Of a stretch of DNA of 64,000 nt, positions 17,663-26,245 are shown piece after piece. A program made the translations under genes and the position numbers. The notes beneath the pieces were generated by a model that was not told the DNA's origin, searched no databases, and worked only from the letters and a program-made list of their open reading frames with translations. Numbering within the stretch: position 1 is the first letter of the stretch; each line of letters starts with the position of its first letter. Source of the stretch: Limibacter armeniacum (lineage in GTDB: Bacteria; Bacteroidota; Bacteroidia; Cytophagales; Flammeovirgaceae); assembly GCF_036880985.1 (NCBI RefSeq), contig NZ_JBAJNO010000004.1, forward strand, positions 1-64,000, in the 5' to 3' direction.

Positions 17663-17697
17663 CAAAAAAACCACCCGAAACGAATATTCAGGTGGTT
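17663..17697 (-). terminator. Terminator for the FAD oxidoreductase gene
   Basis: On the minus strand the stem AACCACC / GGTGGTT (17697-17691 and 17675-17669) is followed by a run of T residues (17670-17664). It lies 26 bp beyond the stop codon of the minus-strand oxidoreductase. Confidence 0.7.
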
Positions 17698-17722
17698 ACC
17701 ATTTTCAAAAATGCAACTTCAA

Positions 17723-18865
17723 TCAAATCAAATCATCCCAATTCCCATTGGCGATACGGTCAGCTACTCCAAATGAGAGCGTCATCCCCGCACCTCCCAA
17801 AGCGTTCATCAGGATAATATTTTCTTCAGGCTGTGCGATCAGCACTGTTTTTCCAGTTGTAGATTTAGGATATATACCATGCCATGACTCCTGTAAGGCG
17901 AAAGTAGGAGCATCAAGGAAAGTCTTCAGATAATCCAAAACAAGTTGGTTGATTTCCATACGGTCAAACGGATCGTGTGTCAGACCATATTCGTGAGAGT
18001 CTCCCAATGTCAACTCACCCAGTCCTGTTTGTGAAGCCATCACGTGGATGCCATATTTCGGGTACAGGGGCATCTCTTCTTCAATTCTGCTTTTCAGCTT
18101 ACCCAAGGAAGGACACTTATCAAACGCCTTATAATGTGTCAGTGTCAAGCCAGCAGCCAAAGCAGGTCCAAGCCTCCAGTTGTTTGGCTGCGCAACTGTA
18201 CGCATCATCTGCAACTTACATTTGGTAACACCCCATGAGGTATAAATTTCAGGGTAAAGCGTCTCAAGATCTGGACCGCTGCAAACATAAATCTGGTCAG
18301 CCACAAAGATTCTTCCATCAGAAGTCGTCACCTTACTGTCACCCACTTCCTTCACTAAAGTATTCCAATGAAACGTTACGCCAAGTTGCTCAGACAAGTA
18401 GGAAGGAAAAGTTCGCAGTGCCTCTCTTGGGTCTACAATCACCTCTGTCTTGCTGAATACACCACCCTTCAGGTTTTCCTTCTTGACCGCATTTGAATAT
18501 TTGTCAATCTTGCCTGCCTCAACCAATTCCAACTCATAAGGTCCATCCTGATAGGCTTGATAGAACTCCTGCAGGACATCCCACTCATCATCACGATAGC
18601 CAAGGTGTAAGCTTCCTATCTGGTCTGAGTAGATCCCTGTAGCAGCAATCAGCTCTTTCCATATTTGCCTTGATCTCAGTGCTACCTCATAAAAAACACC
18701 TTCTGGCTGTCCAATAGGCCATACCATTCCGAAGTTCCTGACAGATGCGCCAACAGGTTGAGAAGTCCTGTCAAATACGGTAACCTTATTACCTTTCTTA
18801 GCTTCAGCCAGTGCCAAAGCCTGTCCTGCTATACCAGCACCAATAATTATGATATCCTTTTTCAT
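17723..18865 (-). CDS. FAD-dependent oxidoreductase, TIGR03364-type (DAO family)
   Basis: This 380-residue flavoprotein of the D-amino-acid-oxidase/glycine-oxidase fold has the N-terminal Rossmann motif IIIIGAGIAGQALAL. Near the C-terminus is the FAD-contacting NALGGAGMTLSFGVA. I use ATG 18865; a TTG three codons upstream is possible. Family TIGR03364 is known to occur beside phosphonatase-like hydrolases (TIGR03351) and is proposed to oxidatively deaminate an aminophosphonate, producing the aldehyde for the hydrolase. That matches the HAD gene 4.5 kb away. It is convergent with the TonB receptor. The AACGGTATA element upstream (18889-18897) is shared with the HAD/regulator promoter region. 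Confidence 0.85.
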   Translation of the reverse strand: MKKDIIIIGAGIAGQALALAEAKKGNKVTVFDRTSQPVGASVRNFGMVWPIGQPEGVFYEVALRSRQIWKELIAATGIYSDQIGSLHLGYRDDEWDVLQEFYQAYQDGPYELELVEAGKIDKYSNAVKKENLKGGVFSKTEVIVDPREALRTFPSYLSEQLGVTFHWNTLVKEVGDSKVTTSDGRIFVADQIYVCSGPDLETLYPEIYTSWGVTKCKLQMMRTVAQPNNWRLGPALAAGLTLTHYKAFDKCPSLGKLKSRIEEEMPLYPKYGIHVMASQTGLGELTLGDSHEYGLTHDPFDRMEINQLVLDYLKTFLDAPTFALQESWHGIYPKSTTGKTVLIAQPEENIILMNALGGAGMTLSFGVADRIANGNWDDLI

Positions 18866-19274
18866 ATAAGTCAAATTATATCCAAATAAACGGTATATTT
18901 TTGACTAATATTCAATTATGTAGATTAAGTTAATTTTAAGGATTTGGTAATTTATGAAGAAGTAAAGAAGACATGGCATTGGTTAATATTCCAAACCAAC
19001 ACTTATAAGTGTGCTTTTTTTCTATCCAAAAAATGATGCTTACGATTTTAAAAAGATCATTTGAGTTTTTAATGTTTAAACTTCTACACCTAAAAAATGA
19101 TGATTTCTCTAATTGTGTTAGAGAAAAATTAAAATCCTCACTTCCTAATTGAATTTCAAAAACCTCTTTATCAAATACTTACAAACAAAATAGTAGACCT
19201 TTGTTATTTTAATTTGATCTAAATAATATTTTAAAATAGCTTTGCCCGCTAATTTTTAAACTAAATAAAGTAAG
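18866..19274. promoter_or_regulatory. Divergent regulatory region between FAD oxidoreductase and imelysin genes
   Basis: This 409-bp AT-rich region contains a perfect 14-bp palindrome ACACTTATAAGTGT at 18999-19012. It also has a perfect 9-bp stem TTTCTCTAA / TTAGAGAAA at 19104-19112 and 19118-19126. Because both flanking genes start here, neither structure is needed as a terminator; operator or leader roles are likelier. A 39-codon frame at 19033-19152 is not supported as a gene. Confidence 0.5.
19213..19244 (+). promoter_or_regulatory. Bacteroidetes-type promoter for the imelysin operon
   Basis: TTTG at 19213-19216 and TAGCTTTG at 19237-19244, separated by 20 bp, match the Bacteroidetes -33 (TTTG) and -7 (TAnnTTTG) boxes. 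The predicted transcript start is about 20-25 bases upstream of ATG 19275. Confidence 0.6.
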
Positions 19275-20432
19275 ATGAAAAAGGTTTTAACACTATTACT
19301 AGCAGGTGCTTTATTCGCGTCATGTGATAACGAAACGGAACCAACAACTGACAATTCTACACTTGAAGCAGCGGTGCTTGAGAACTACTCTGAGATTGTA
19401 TACGCAACTTACGACGATGCATACCTAACTGCTTTAGCGCTACAAAACCAAGTAAACCTATTCCTGAACGACCCTAGCCAAGCCGCATTGGAAGATGCAA
19501 AGAAGGCATGGTTGGCTGCAAGAGAGCCTTACGGACAATCTGAAGCATTCAGATTCTACGGTGGCCCAATCGATGATGCTGATGGACCTGAAGGTCAGCT
19601 GAATGCATGGCCATTGGATGAGGCACATATTGATTACGTAGTTGAAGGTTCAGGTACAAACATCATCAACGATACAGAGACTTTCCCTGAAATCACTAAG
19701 GAAGTACTGCTGGAGCAAAATGAGAATGGCAGTGAAACAAATGTCGCTCTAGGCTACCATGCCATTGAGTTCCTTCTTTGGGGACAAGACCTTTCTGATG
19801 GCCCGGGTGGCGGAGAAAGACCTTATACAGACTATACCACTGCTGACAATGCCAACAGAAGAGCTACTTACCTGAAACTGGCAATCCAGATTCTGGTAGA
19901 TGACCTTGCTTCTTTAAGAGCAGAATGGGCTGAAGGCGGTGACTACAGAACTACTTTCGTAGCAGAGAATGGTTCAATCGGCTACATCCTATCAGGTATG
20001 GGTAAGCTAAGCAAAGGTGAACTGGCTGGTGAGCGTATCTTTGTGGCTTATGATGAGCAAAGCAAGGAAGACGAGCACTCATGTTTCAGCGACAATACAC
20101 ACAGGGATATTGTAACCAACGCATTGGGTATCAAAAATGTGTACTTGGGTAGCTATACAAGAGTGGATGGTTCTAAAATAGATGGTGCTGGTATTGATGA
20201 CTTGGTACAAGCTAAGGATGAAACACTAAACACTGAGATCACTTCACTGGTAAATGAGTCAGTGGAAACTTGTGAAGCAATCCAAAGTCCATTTGATCAG
20301 GAAATTCTGTCTTCAAATCCTGATGGTAGAGAGAGGGTAAAGAATGCCTTTACGATCCTGAGAGAGCAAGGCGACAAGATTGCTGAAGCCGCTCAAGTGT
20401 TGGGTTACTCTTTTGACCCTTCAGATATTTAA
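19275..20432 (+). CDS. Imelysin-family lipoprotein (M75-like, iron-uptake-associated)
   Basis: This 385-residue lipoprotein has a lipobox ending at Cys17 (FASC). It carries an imelysin domain with the signature GYHAIE at 160-165 (GxHxxE) and a second conserved region containing GDYR. Imelysins are helical periplasmic or surface proteins related to IrpA and EfeO; they are linked to iron uptake and none is proven to be a peptidase in this lineage. Here it begins a cluster imelysin / di-haem oxidoreductase / imelysin. A terminator-like hairpin between it and the next gene probably makes this first cistron the most abundant. A good promoter lies upstream. Confidence 0.9.
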   Translation: MKKVLTLLLAGALFASCDNETEPTTDNSTLEAAVLENYSEIVYATYDDAYLTALALQNQVNLFLNDPSQAALEDAKKAWLAAREPYGQSEAFRFYGGPIDDADGPEGQLNAWPLDEAHIDYVVEGSGTNIINDTETFPEITKEVLLEQNENGSETNVALGYHAIEFLLWGQDLSDGPGGGERPYTDYTTADNANRRATYLKLAIQILVDDLASLRAEWAEGGDYRTTFVAENGSIGYILSGMGKLSKGELAGERIFVAYDEQSKEDEHSCFSDNTHRDIVTNALGIKNVYLGSYTRVDGSKIDGAGIDDLVQAKDETLNTEITSLVNESVETCEAIQSPFDQEILSSNPDGRERVKNAFTILREQGDKIAEAAQVLGYSFDPSDI

Positions 20433-20452
20433 GCCACTTTTTCAAGATGAGT

Positions 20453-20489
20453 AAGCAGGGTAATCGTTTGTATTACCCTTGCTTTTTTC
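20453..20489 (+). terminator. Attenuator-like terminator after the first imelysin gene
   Basis: The stem AAGCAGGGTAAT / ATTACCCTTGCTT (one-base bulge) is followed by a T run at 20484-20489. Two co-directional genes flank it by 80 bp in total, so partial readthrough is likely. Confidence 0.7.
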
Positions 20490-20512
20490 TCCTTAACAGA
20501 AAAGTATAACGA

Positions 20513-21910
20513 ATGAAAAAAGTTTACTTACTGAGTATACTCCTGCTGGGTCTTTTGGCATGTGAAGACAAGGATACTACAGTCGCAACGTCATGGTATG
20601 AAGAGGGTGAGGAATTTCCGGGAGGCGCAACCTCACATTATGACATCTCTGTCAATGCCTTTTCCAATCCTGCTCCTAATCTTGAAGGTGATGGTGACCT
20701 GATCTTTGTGACTGGAAATTCATTTTTTAACCGAAACTGGGTAAAAGCCCCTTCCTCAACGGAGGATTTGGATGGTCTGGGTCCTTTCTTTAACTCCCGC
20801 TCATGCGCCGGGTGCCACTTCAAGGATGGCCGTGGAAAAGCTCCTGACCAGTTTGGCGATCCGTTATCCTCTATGCTGGTTCGCTTGAGTGTTCCAGGAA
20901 GTGGAAGTCATGGTGAACCTGTAGGCGAACCGACATACGGCGGCCAGTTAGCCAACAATGGCATTCTGGAAGTCGGAGAAAGTGGTGAAGGTGAACTGCT
21001 GATTGCATATGAAGAGATTACAGGCGAGTATGCGGATGGGGAAAAATATACAATCCGCAAGCCTACCTATACTTTTAACCTGAATCTGGGAGAGTTTGAA
21101 AGTGGTGTCATGTACTCGCCAAGGGTAGCCAACCAGATGATTGGTTTGGGGCTTCTGGAGGCAGTTGAAACTAATACCATCCTGTCTTTTGCTGACGAAT
21201 TCGATACAAACAAAGACGGCATCAGTGGCAGACCAAACATGGTCTGGGACATGATTGCCCAAAAAGAGGTAATCGGGCGATTCGGTTGGAAAGCCAATAT
21301 GCCCAACCTGAAACAACAGGTTGCTGGTGCCTTCCTTGGTGATATTGGCATTACCTCATCCCTATTTCCTGACGAGTCTTGTACAGATCTTGAGCAAGCT
21401 TGCAATGAAACAATAAGCGGAGGTAAACCGGAATTGAAGGAAAGCATTTTGGACAAGGTTACTTTTTACAGCTCTACACTCGCTGTACCTGTCAGGTCTC
21501 AAGCCAAGGATGAGGAAGTGCTTAAGGGAAAAGCCCTCTTCAAGCAACTTCAATGTAGCGGGTGTCATATCCCGAGTATGACAACTGGGGCACATACGAT
21601 CTCTGCACTGGCCTATCAGACCATCTTTCCTTATACAGATCTCCTGCTTCATGATATGGGTGATGATTTGGCTGATAACCGACCAGACTTCCAAGCAACT
21701 GGCAATGAGTGGCGTACTCCGCCTTTATGGGGTATTGGACTGATTGAGACGGTCAATGGACATACGCAACTGCTCCATGACGGTAGAGCCAGAAACGTGG
21801 AAGAAGCCATCCTGTGGCATGGTGGAGAAGCTAGCAAATCAAAGGAAAGTTTTATTCAGCTATCAGCAGAGGAAAGAACTGCATTGATCACTTTTGTAAA
21901 CTCCCTATAA
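20513..21910 (+). CDS. Di-haem oxidoreductase (DUF1111, thiol oxidoreductase-like) lipoprotein
   Basis: This 465-residue c-type cytochrome has a lipobox ending at Cys17. It carries two haem attachment motifs, CAGCH at 98-102 and CSGCH at 348-352, and a calcium-type loop DTNKDGISGR at 231-240. The C-terminal region includes the conserved TPPLWGIGL and LLHDGRARNVEEAILWHGGE of the DUF1111 / di-haem oxidoreductase family. It resembles MauG-type peroxidases but its substrate is unknown. It is flanked by two imelysin genes, a common bacterial arrangement suggesting coupled redox handling of iron. The second imelysin starts 5 bp after its stop. Confidence 0.9.
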   Translation: MKKVYLLSILLLGLLACEDKDTTVATSWYEEGEEFPGGATSHYDISVNAFSNPAPNLEGDGDLIFVTGNSFFNRNWVKAPSSTEDLDGLGPFFNSRSCAGCHFKDGRGKAPDQFGDPLSSMLVRLSVPGSGSHGEPVGEPTYGGQLANNGILEVGESGEGELLIAYEEITGEYADGEKYTIRKPTYTFNLNLGEFESGVMYSPRVANQMIGLGLLEAVETNTILSFADEFDTNKDGISGRPNMVWDMIAQKEVIGRFGWKANMPNLKQQVAGAFLGDIGITSSLFPDESCTDLEQACNETISGGKPELKESILDKVTFYSSTLAVPVRSQAKDEEVLKGKALFKQLQCSGCHIPSMTTGAHTISALAYQTIFPYTDLLLHDMGDDLADNRPDFQATGNEWRTPPLWGIGLIETVNGHTQLLHDGRARNVEEAILWHGGEASKSKESFIQLSAEERTALITFVNSL

Positions 21911-21915
21911 CGAAT

Positions 21916-23004
21916 ATGAAATCTCTAAAAATATTGGCTTGGGCAATGGTTATCCTGTCCCTTTGCGCCTGTGAATCCGATGAAGGAAGCCGTGACTTTG
22001 ACAAGGAAGTATTGCTGAAAGACTTGGCTACGAATATCATTGTCCCATCCTATACACAATTTTCGGATGCCTCTTCCTCTTTCCTGAATGCGACAGTGAC
22101 ATTTACCGAAACGCCACAGGAAGATAACCTGATTGCCTTACAGGCAGAATGGGTGAAAATGACCAATTCATGGGCCAGCATCGAAATGGTTGACTTGGGA
22201 CCCGTTGCCATCAATTACTTCCGCACGTACATCAGCCGTTGGCCACTAACAGAAACTGCGCTGATAGAGGAAGCCATCAATACGACTGAGACCATTGATG
22301 AAACCTATGTCAGTAATCAAGGCTCTACCAGAAAAGGACTACATGCAATTGAGTACCTGATCTTCGATCAGGACAATGATCACCAAAAGATCATTGATGC
22401 ATTTGCAGATCCAAACAGAGGATTGTACCTGAAAGCCTTGGCGCAAAATCTGGTGACGATCTCAACACAGATGAGTAACGACTGGAGCAACACCTATCAA
22501 GCTGAGTTTATCGAAAAAATCGGCAACGGCATTGGTACGTCAGTCAATGATCTGGCGAACAATATTATCGTGTTTGCTGAGAATATTAAGAACAAGAAAC
22601 TAGGTGCACCGCTAGGAAAAGGCTCCCTTACGCAAGAATTGGCGCCCGACCTTGTGGAAAGTCCATACTCCAAGACCTCGGTTGAGCAACTGAAGGAAAA
22701 CCTGACTTCATTAAAATTATACTTCGAGGGGAATGGAGGAACAGGCTTAGCAAAACTGATTGATTTCTCTACTGAGAATACAGAAAACCATCAGCTCTCA
22801 GAAAAAATCATCAGCCAGATTGAGGGAATCATTACTCTTCTGGATGGTTTTAACACACCGCTCTTTACAGCAGTTGAAAACCAGCAACTGGAACAGTCGA
22901 ATGAACTTTACACCGAGATGGAAAACCTGATTCGCTTGTTAAAGTCTGATATGATGTCGGCTCTTAGCCTGACGCTGACTTTCAGCGATAATGATGGGGA
23001 TTAG
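21916..23004 (+). CDS. Second imelysin-family lipoprotein
   Basis: This 362-residue lipoprotein (Cys19 in LCAC) has the imelysin signature GLHAIE at 141-146 and conserved TYISRWP / EYLIF segments. It is diverged from the first imelysin: shorter, lacking its Gly-rich DGPGGGERPY insert. The gap to the di-haem oxidoreductase is only 5 bp, so the two are very probably cotranslated, and a strong terminator follows. A partner role in iron binding or transfer is inferred. Confidence 0.9.
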   Translation: MKSLKILAWAMVILSLCACESDEGSRDFDKEVLLKDLATNIIVPSYTQFSDASSSFLNATVTFTETPQEDNLIALQAEWVKMTNSWASIEMVDLGPVAINYFRTYISRWPLTETALIEEAINTTETIDETYVSNQGSTRKGLHAIEYLIFDQDNDHQKIIDAFADPNRGLYLKALAQNLVTISTQMSNDWSNTYQAEFIEKIGNGIGTSVNDLANNIIVFAENIKNKKLGAPLGKGSLTQELAPDLVESPYSKTSVEQLKENLTSLKLYFEGNGGTGLAKLIDFSTENTENHQLSEKIISQIEGIITLLDGFNTPLFTAVENQQLEQSNELYTEMENLIRLLKSDMMSALSLTLTFSDNDGD

Positions 23005-23019
23005 TAATTAAACGCTTCC

Positions 23020-23060
23020 AAACCGACTCATTTTCAAAATAGATTATGAGTCGGTTTTTT
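23020..23060. terminator. Bidirectional terminator after the imelysin cluster
   Basis: A perfect 12-bp stem AAACCGACTCAT / ATGAGTCGGTTT (23020-23031 and 23046-23057) with T and A tails lies between convergent genes. Confidence 0.9.
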
Positions 23061-23066
23061 ATTGGA

Positions 23067-23549
23067 TCAAAGTTTTACATATTTCTCTACAATATGTCTT
23101 TTAATGTTTTGCTCCTCTACAATTTCCCATCCGCTCTGAATCAGGCTATCCCCTTTTACTTCCAGTTCAAAAGTAAACTGATGCCCTCTCATCTCTTCAA
23201 TTCCTGTGAATGAAAGTGTCTCTGTATATTGGTTTCCTTCCAGTGAATAAACACCTGCTCCACCATAAAAAACTTTCTGTTCATCATTGCTCTGGTTGAA
23301 AAAAGCAAAGTGTTTCCCATTGATTATTTTGATAAAATCAGTTGAGGAAAGGTCCTTATAGGTGACACTGCCGTTTTCTTGTGTTTCTGCCTGAACAAGT
23401 TTCCAGCTTCCCTGAATCTGATCAGCCAAAATAGGTTCAACGGATTCTTCTACCGAAGCAACTTTCGTGGAGTTACCTTGATCCTGACATCCAAAAAACA
23501 TAGCAATTGAGGCAGCGGCTATAAGCAAGTATGTTATGCTAATTTTCAT
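23067..23549 (-). CDS. Lipocalin-like small lipoprotein
   Basis: This 160-residue protein has a lipoprotein signal (lipobox FFGC, Cys21). A small beta-barrel-like domain starts IQGSWKLVQAE and contains a YSLEGNQYTETLSF strand, the pattern of Bacteroidetes lipocalin-like DUF4488/DUF4440-neighbour proteins. The ligand is unknown. It is a single gene, convergent with the imelysin cluster. Family assignment is by fold-like pattern only. Confidence 0.7.
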   Translation of the reverse strand: MKISITYLLIAAASIAMFFGCQDQGNSTKVASVEESVEPILADQIQGSWKLVQAETQENGSVTYKDLSSTDFIKIINGKHFAFFNQSNDEQKVFYGGAGVYSLEGNQYTETLSFTGIEEMRGHQFTFELEVKGDSLIQSGWEIVEEQNIKRHIVEKYVKL

Positions 23550-23662
23550 TTTTATTGGGTTTAATTACAGTTACAAAAAATTTGAGTTACGAAGATAATC
23601 CAATAACTGATAAGTAATAATTTCTTTCTGTTTACAAACTCCTTAAACCCAACCAAAAAGAA

Positions 23663-23691
23663 AAGTCACCTTATAAACCATAAGGTGACTT
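23663..23691. terminator. Terminator downstream of the SDR gene
   Basis: A perfect stem AAGTCACCTTAT / ATAAGGTGACTT (23663-23674 and 23680-23691) has A/T-rich flanks. It serves the minus-strand dehydrogenase. Confidence 0.8.
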
Positions 23692-23715
23692 GAATAATGT
23701 CTTTTAAGCAAAAGC

Positions 23716-24492
23716 TTAAATCTCCTGCATTTGCCTGATTTGCGAAAGCAACACTTTTTTAGGTGTAAATGGAATCGCAGAGAGCATCACTTTTTGTGCA
23801 AAAGTTAACCCTGATACAACGTCCAACTTGCCAGCCAACATCCCTTCGTAACCATCCTTTGCTACGGAACTGGCACTCGCAGTCTTCTCAAACAACGAAG
23901 TCTTGTCCATTCCTGATACTGCTGCAAACCCCGTTTCAGTAGCACCTGGCATCAATGTAGTGACTGTTACCTTGGTGTCCCTTAACTCTTCCGCAATGGC
24001 ATTGCTGAAGAATGTAACGTAAGCCTTTGTTGCATAGTAAACGGCCTGTAACGGTCCGGGCAACAGACTCGCTGTCGAGGATACATTCAGTATTTTCCCT
24101 TTATTCTTGGCGACCATATCAGGAAGAAAAAACCTTGTCAGGGCTGTCAGTGCAACAATATTCAGGTTGATCATAGCCAAATCCTGTTCCCATTCCCTTT
24201 CGTGGAACTTACCATGTCCACCAAATCCTGCATTATTTATCAAGTAATCTACTTCAATGCCTTTTTCTTTTACCTCATCGTACACTTCTTTTGGCGCACT
24301 CAGTTCCGTTAAATCTTTGGTTATCACATAAACCGCACACGAGTACTTGGCCTCCAACTCGCTTTTCAATTGGTTAAGCTTGTCTGCACTTCTGGCAACG
24401 ATTACCAGATTACCTCCCTTTTCTGCATGAATTCTGGCGAATTCCTGACCTATACCACTTGAAGCTCCTGTAATTAGTGCTGTTGCTTTCAT
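23716..24492 (-). CDS. Short-chain dehydrogenase/reductase (classical SDR)
   Basis: This 258-residue NAD(P)-dependent oxidoreductase has the cofactor motif TGASSGIGQE near residue 7, NNAGFGG near 90, catalytic Ser in NVSSTAS and YYATK (Tyr/Lys pair) near 155. It belongs to the DltE-like or YqjQ-like cytosolic SDRs (IHAEKGGNLVIVARS). Substrate cannot be predicted. It is monocistronic, with its own terminator. Confidence 0.92.
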   Translation of the reverse strand: MKATALITGASSGIGQEFARIHAEKGGNLVIVARSADKLNQLKSELEAKYSCAVYVITKDLTELSAPKEVYDEVKEKGIEVDYLINNAGFGGHGKFHEREWEQDLAMINLNIVALTALTRFFLPDMVAKNKGKILNVSSTASLLPGPLQAVYYATKAYVTFFSNAIAEELRDTKVTVTTLMPGATETGFAAVSGMDKTSLFEKTASASSVAKDGYEGMLAGKLDVVSGLTFAQKVMLSAIPFTPKKVLLSQIRQMQEI

Positions 24493-24678
24493 AGTTATAT
24501 TTGAGTTAAAATGTGTTTCAGATTTTCGATATACAAAGCTCCCTATTTTGGCTATCTTCTTTCAGCACATTTTACAGAAAGTAAAACACATATTCCTTTT
24601 ACTAAGGAAAACCATAAGCCTCACTCCTAAAATTCAATTGAAATACAGCCATTTAAATAAATGAATAGACAAAAAAAT

Positions 24679-24702
24679 AGGATCACCCTTCTGGATGATC
24701 CT
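24679..24702 (-). terminator. Hairpin downstream of the PepSY gene
   Basis: The stem AGGATCA-CC / GG-TGATCCT has a short loop, and a T run follows on the minus strand (24678-24672). It lies just beyond the PepSY stop codon. Confidence 0.6.
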
Positions 24703-24735
24703 CTAAAAAGTCAATTTGGTTTTGATCTCAAAATC

Positions 24736-25899
24736 TTATTGAATAGCCAGAACTTTACGCCCTTTCTTCTTTTTTGATGTCTTTTTCCTCCTACCCCACC
24801 AAATCACTGTTCCTGTTACGGGTAACGAAGCAATGATCAGGCTGGCAAAGAATACAATTAGCTTACCCGGCAGTCCCAAGATTGCCCCAATATGGATATC
24901 GTAGTTCATCCGTTGCAGTTTCTTGGCAAAATCGGCATCCTCATACTTCCCGTCAAAAGGCATATCAGCCCCCAGTTTTTTGCCTGTAAACTGGTCAAAG
25001 TGGAAATAGTCTACCTGATGGAAACTGCTCGGCTTATGGTTGATATACGTATAGAAAGATTCTGTTTTCAGTTGTGGTACCGAGATATAAGCCTGACCTG
25101 TAGCCGGCTTATCTGCCTCCAGTTTTTCCCACACCTGATCGATAACAGGTTTTGGAAGCTCATCAACCACAACAGCAGTTGTATCTGAAAGTGGCATCTG
25201 GTAGACTGCACTACCCTTTCCGCCAGTCAGTGTGTAAACAGTATCTGCAAACCACTGAAATCCCATTACCATACCTGTCAGTGCCAAAGCAAGTCCTACC
25301 AGCATGGCATAAAAACCCAATACATTATGCAGGTCGTAATTGACCCTTTTCCAGCTGGCGCTCCACTTGATACTGAAACGCTGCTTCCTTGCATTCTTAT
25401 TTTTGGGCCACCACAGGATAAGCCCTGATATCAACAGTAAAGAGAAAATCAGCGTAGCATAAGTCACGATCGGCTGACCAATCTTTTCAGGCAACCAAAG
25501 GAAATGATGCCCGTCCAGTATAAAGTGGAAGAAGTCCTTTTCATCATCTGTAATTGCCTTTACCTCTCCTGTATAAGGGTTGATATGAACCGTGTAGAAA
25601 TAGTGAGGTTCAAAACCCCAAAACCATACGCTGGCAGTCTTACCGTCTTCAGGATACAGAATACCGTTGGCATCTACGCCCTTACCCAAAGCTGCTGAAG
25701 CCTTGGCTTTCAATTCTGTAGGAAGCATCAGGCTTTGTCCTTGCTCAGGCATTTCGATATTGCGAAAGCCTTGTTGCATATCCTTGATCTCATCCTCAAA
25801 GGTAAGTACACAACCCGTTATCGCTACGATAAACACCACTAATCCTGACGCCAGCCCTAGCCACAAATGCAGCTTTCCGATGATTTTCCTAACCTTCAA
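24736..25899 (-). CDS. PepSY-associated transmembrane protein (likely iron-siderophore reductase type)
   Basis: This 387-residue protein has the classic PepSY_TM layout: an N-terminal RKIIGKLHLWLGLASGLVVF helix, then helices near 143-165, 193-217 and 348-370, with large periplasmic loops including NPYTGEV and HFILDGHHFLW. Conserved histidines may bind haem. Such proteins are usually associated with siderophore or iron uptake. The only start giving the standard N-terminus is TTG at 25899; no in-frame ATG occurs before the upstream stop, and the next internal Met is well into the protein. The C-terminus is basic (KKKKGRK). Confidence 0.88.
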   Translation of the reverse strand: MKVRKIIGKLHLWLGLASGLVVFIVAITGCVLTFEDEIKDMQQGFRNIEMPEQGQSLMLPTELKAKASAALGKGVDANGILYPEDGKTASVWFWGFEPHYFYTVHINPYTGEVKAITDDEKDFFHFILDGHHFLWLPEKIGQPIVTYATLIFSLLLISGLILWWPKNKNARKQRFSIKWSASWKRVNYDLHNVLGFYAMLVGLALALTGMVMGFQWFADTVYTLTGGKGSAVYQMPLSDTTAVVVDELPKPVIDQVWEKLEADKPATGQAYISVPQLKTESFYTYINHKPSSFHQVDYFHFDQFTGKKLGADMPFDGKYEDADFAKKLQRMNYDIHIGAILGLPGKLIVFFASLIIASLPVTGTVIWWGRRKKTSKKKKGRKVLAIQ

Positions 25900-26245
25900 A
25901 ATGCTATACTTTTTAAATAAAAATGGTTTGACGGATGATCAGCCAAACCGCTTCTTATTTTTATATAAATACTGATGGAATCATTTACTGAATGATAAGT
26001 TTATTCGTATATCTACAACGTCTGTTTACGAAATCCTATCGCAGAGAAGAACCCTTTCTACGCTATTTGATTGAATGTCAAATCAGTAAATTACCTTATT
26101 TAGACTTGTTTTAAATAAACACGCACGAAGGTAAAAATCCGAAGCCCTATTATCAAACAATATTTAGATTTATTTTAAATAGAATGTGAAATTTTTAAGT
26201 CTATAAATAACAAAAAAGCACCTCCAAAACTGAAGGTGCTTTTTG
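25900..26245. promoter_or_regulatory. Intergenic region upstream of the PepSY gene
   Basis: This 346-bp AT-rich stretch contains ATCATT-TACTG-AATGAT (25980-25996), a palindrome that could bind a metal regulator such as Fur, though it does not clearly match the known box. A GGTTTG / CAAACC inverted repeat lies at 25925-25930 and 25944-25949. The right end holds the terminator of the mannan operon. Confidence 0.4.
26213..26244 (-). terminator. Terminator of the SusC operon
   Basis: A perfect stem AAAAAGCACCT / AGGTGCTTTTT (26213-26223 and 26234-26244) begins one base beyond the stop of the last minus-strand gene. Confidence 0.85.

Noticed and set aside
19033-19152. A 39-codon frame starting MMLTILKRSFEF between divergent genes
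   Set aside because: It overlaps the 9-bp hairpin, has no known relative that I can recall, and could be chance in AT-rich DNA.
25980-25996. The ATCATT-TACTG-AATGAT palindrome as a Fur box
   Set aside because: It is symmetrical and near an iron-type gene, but it does not match the classical 19-bp Fur consensus well enough to name.
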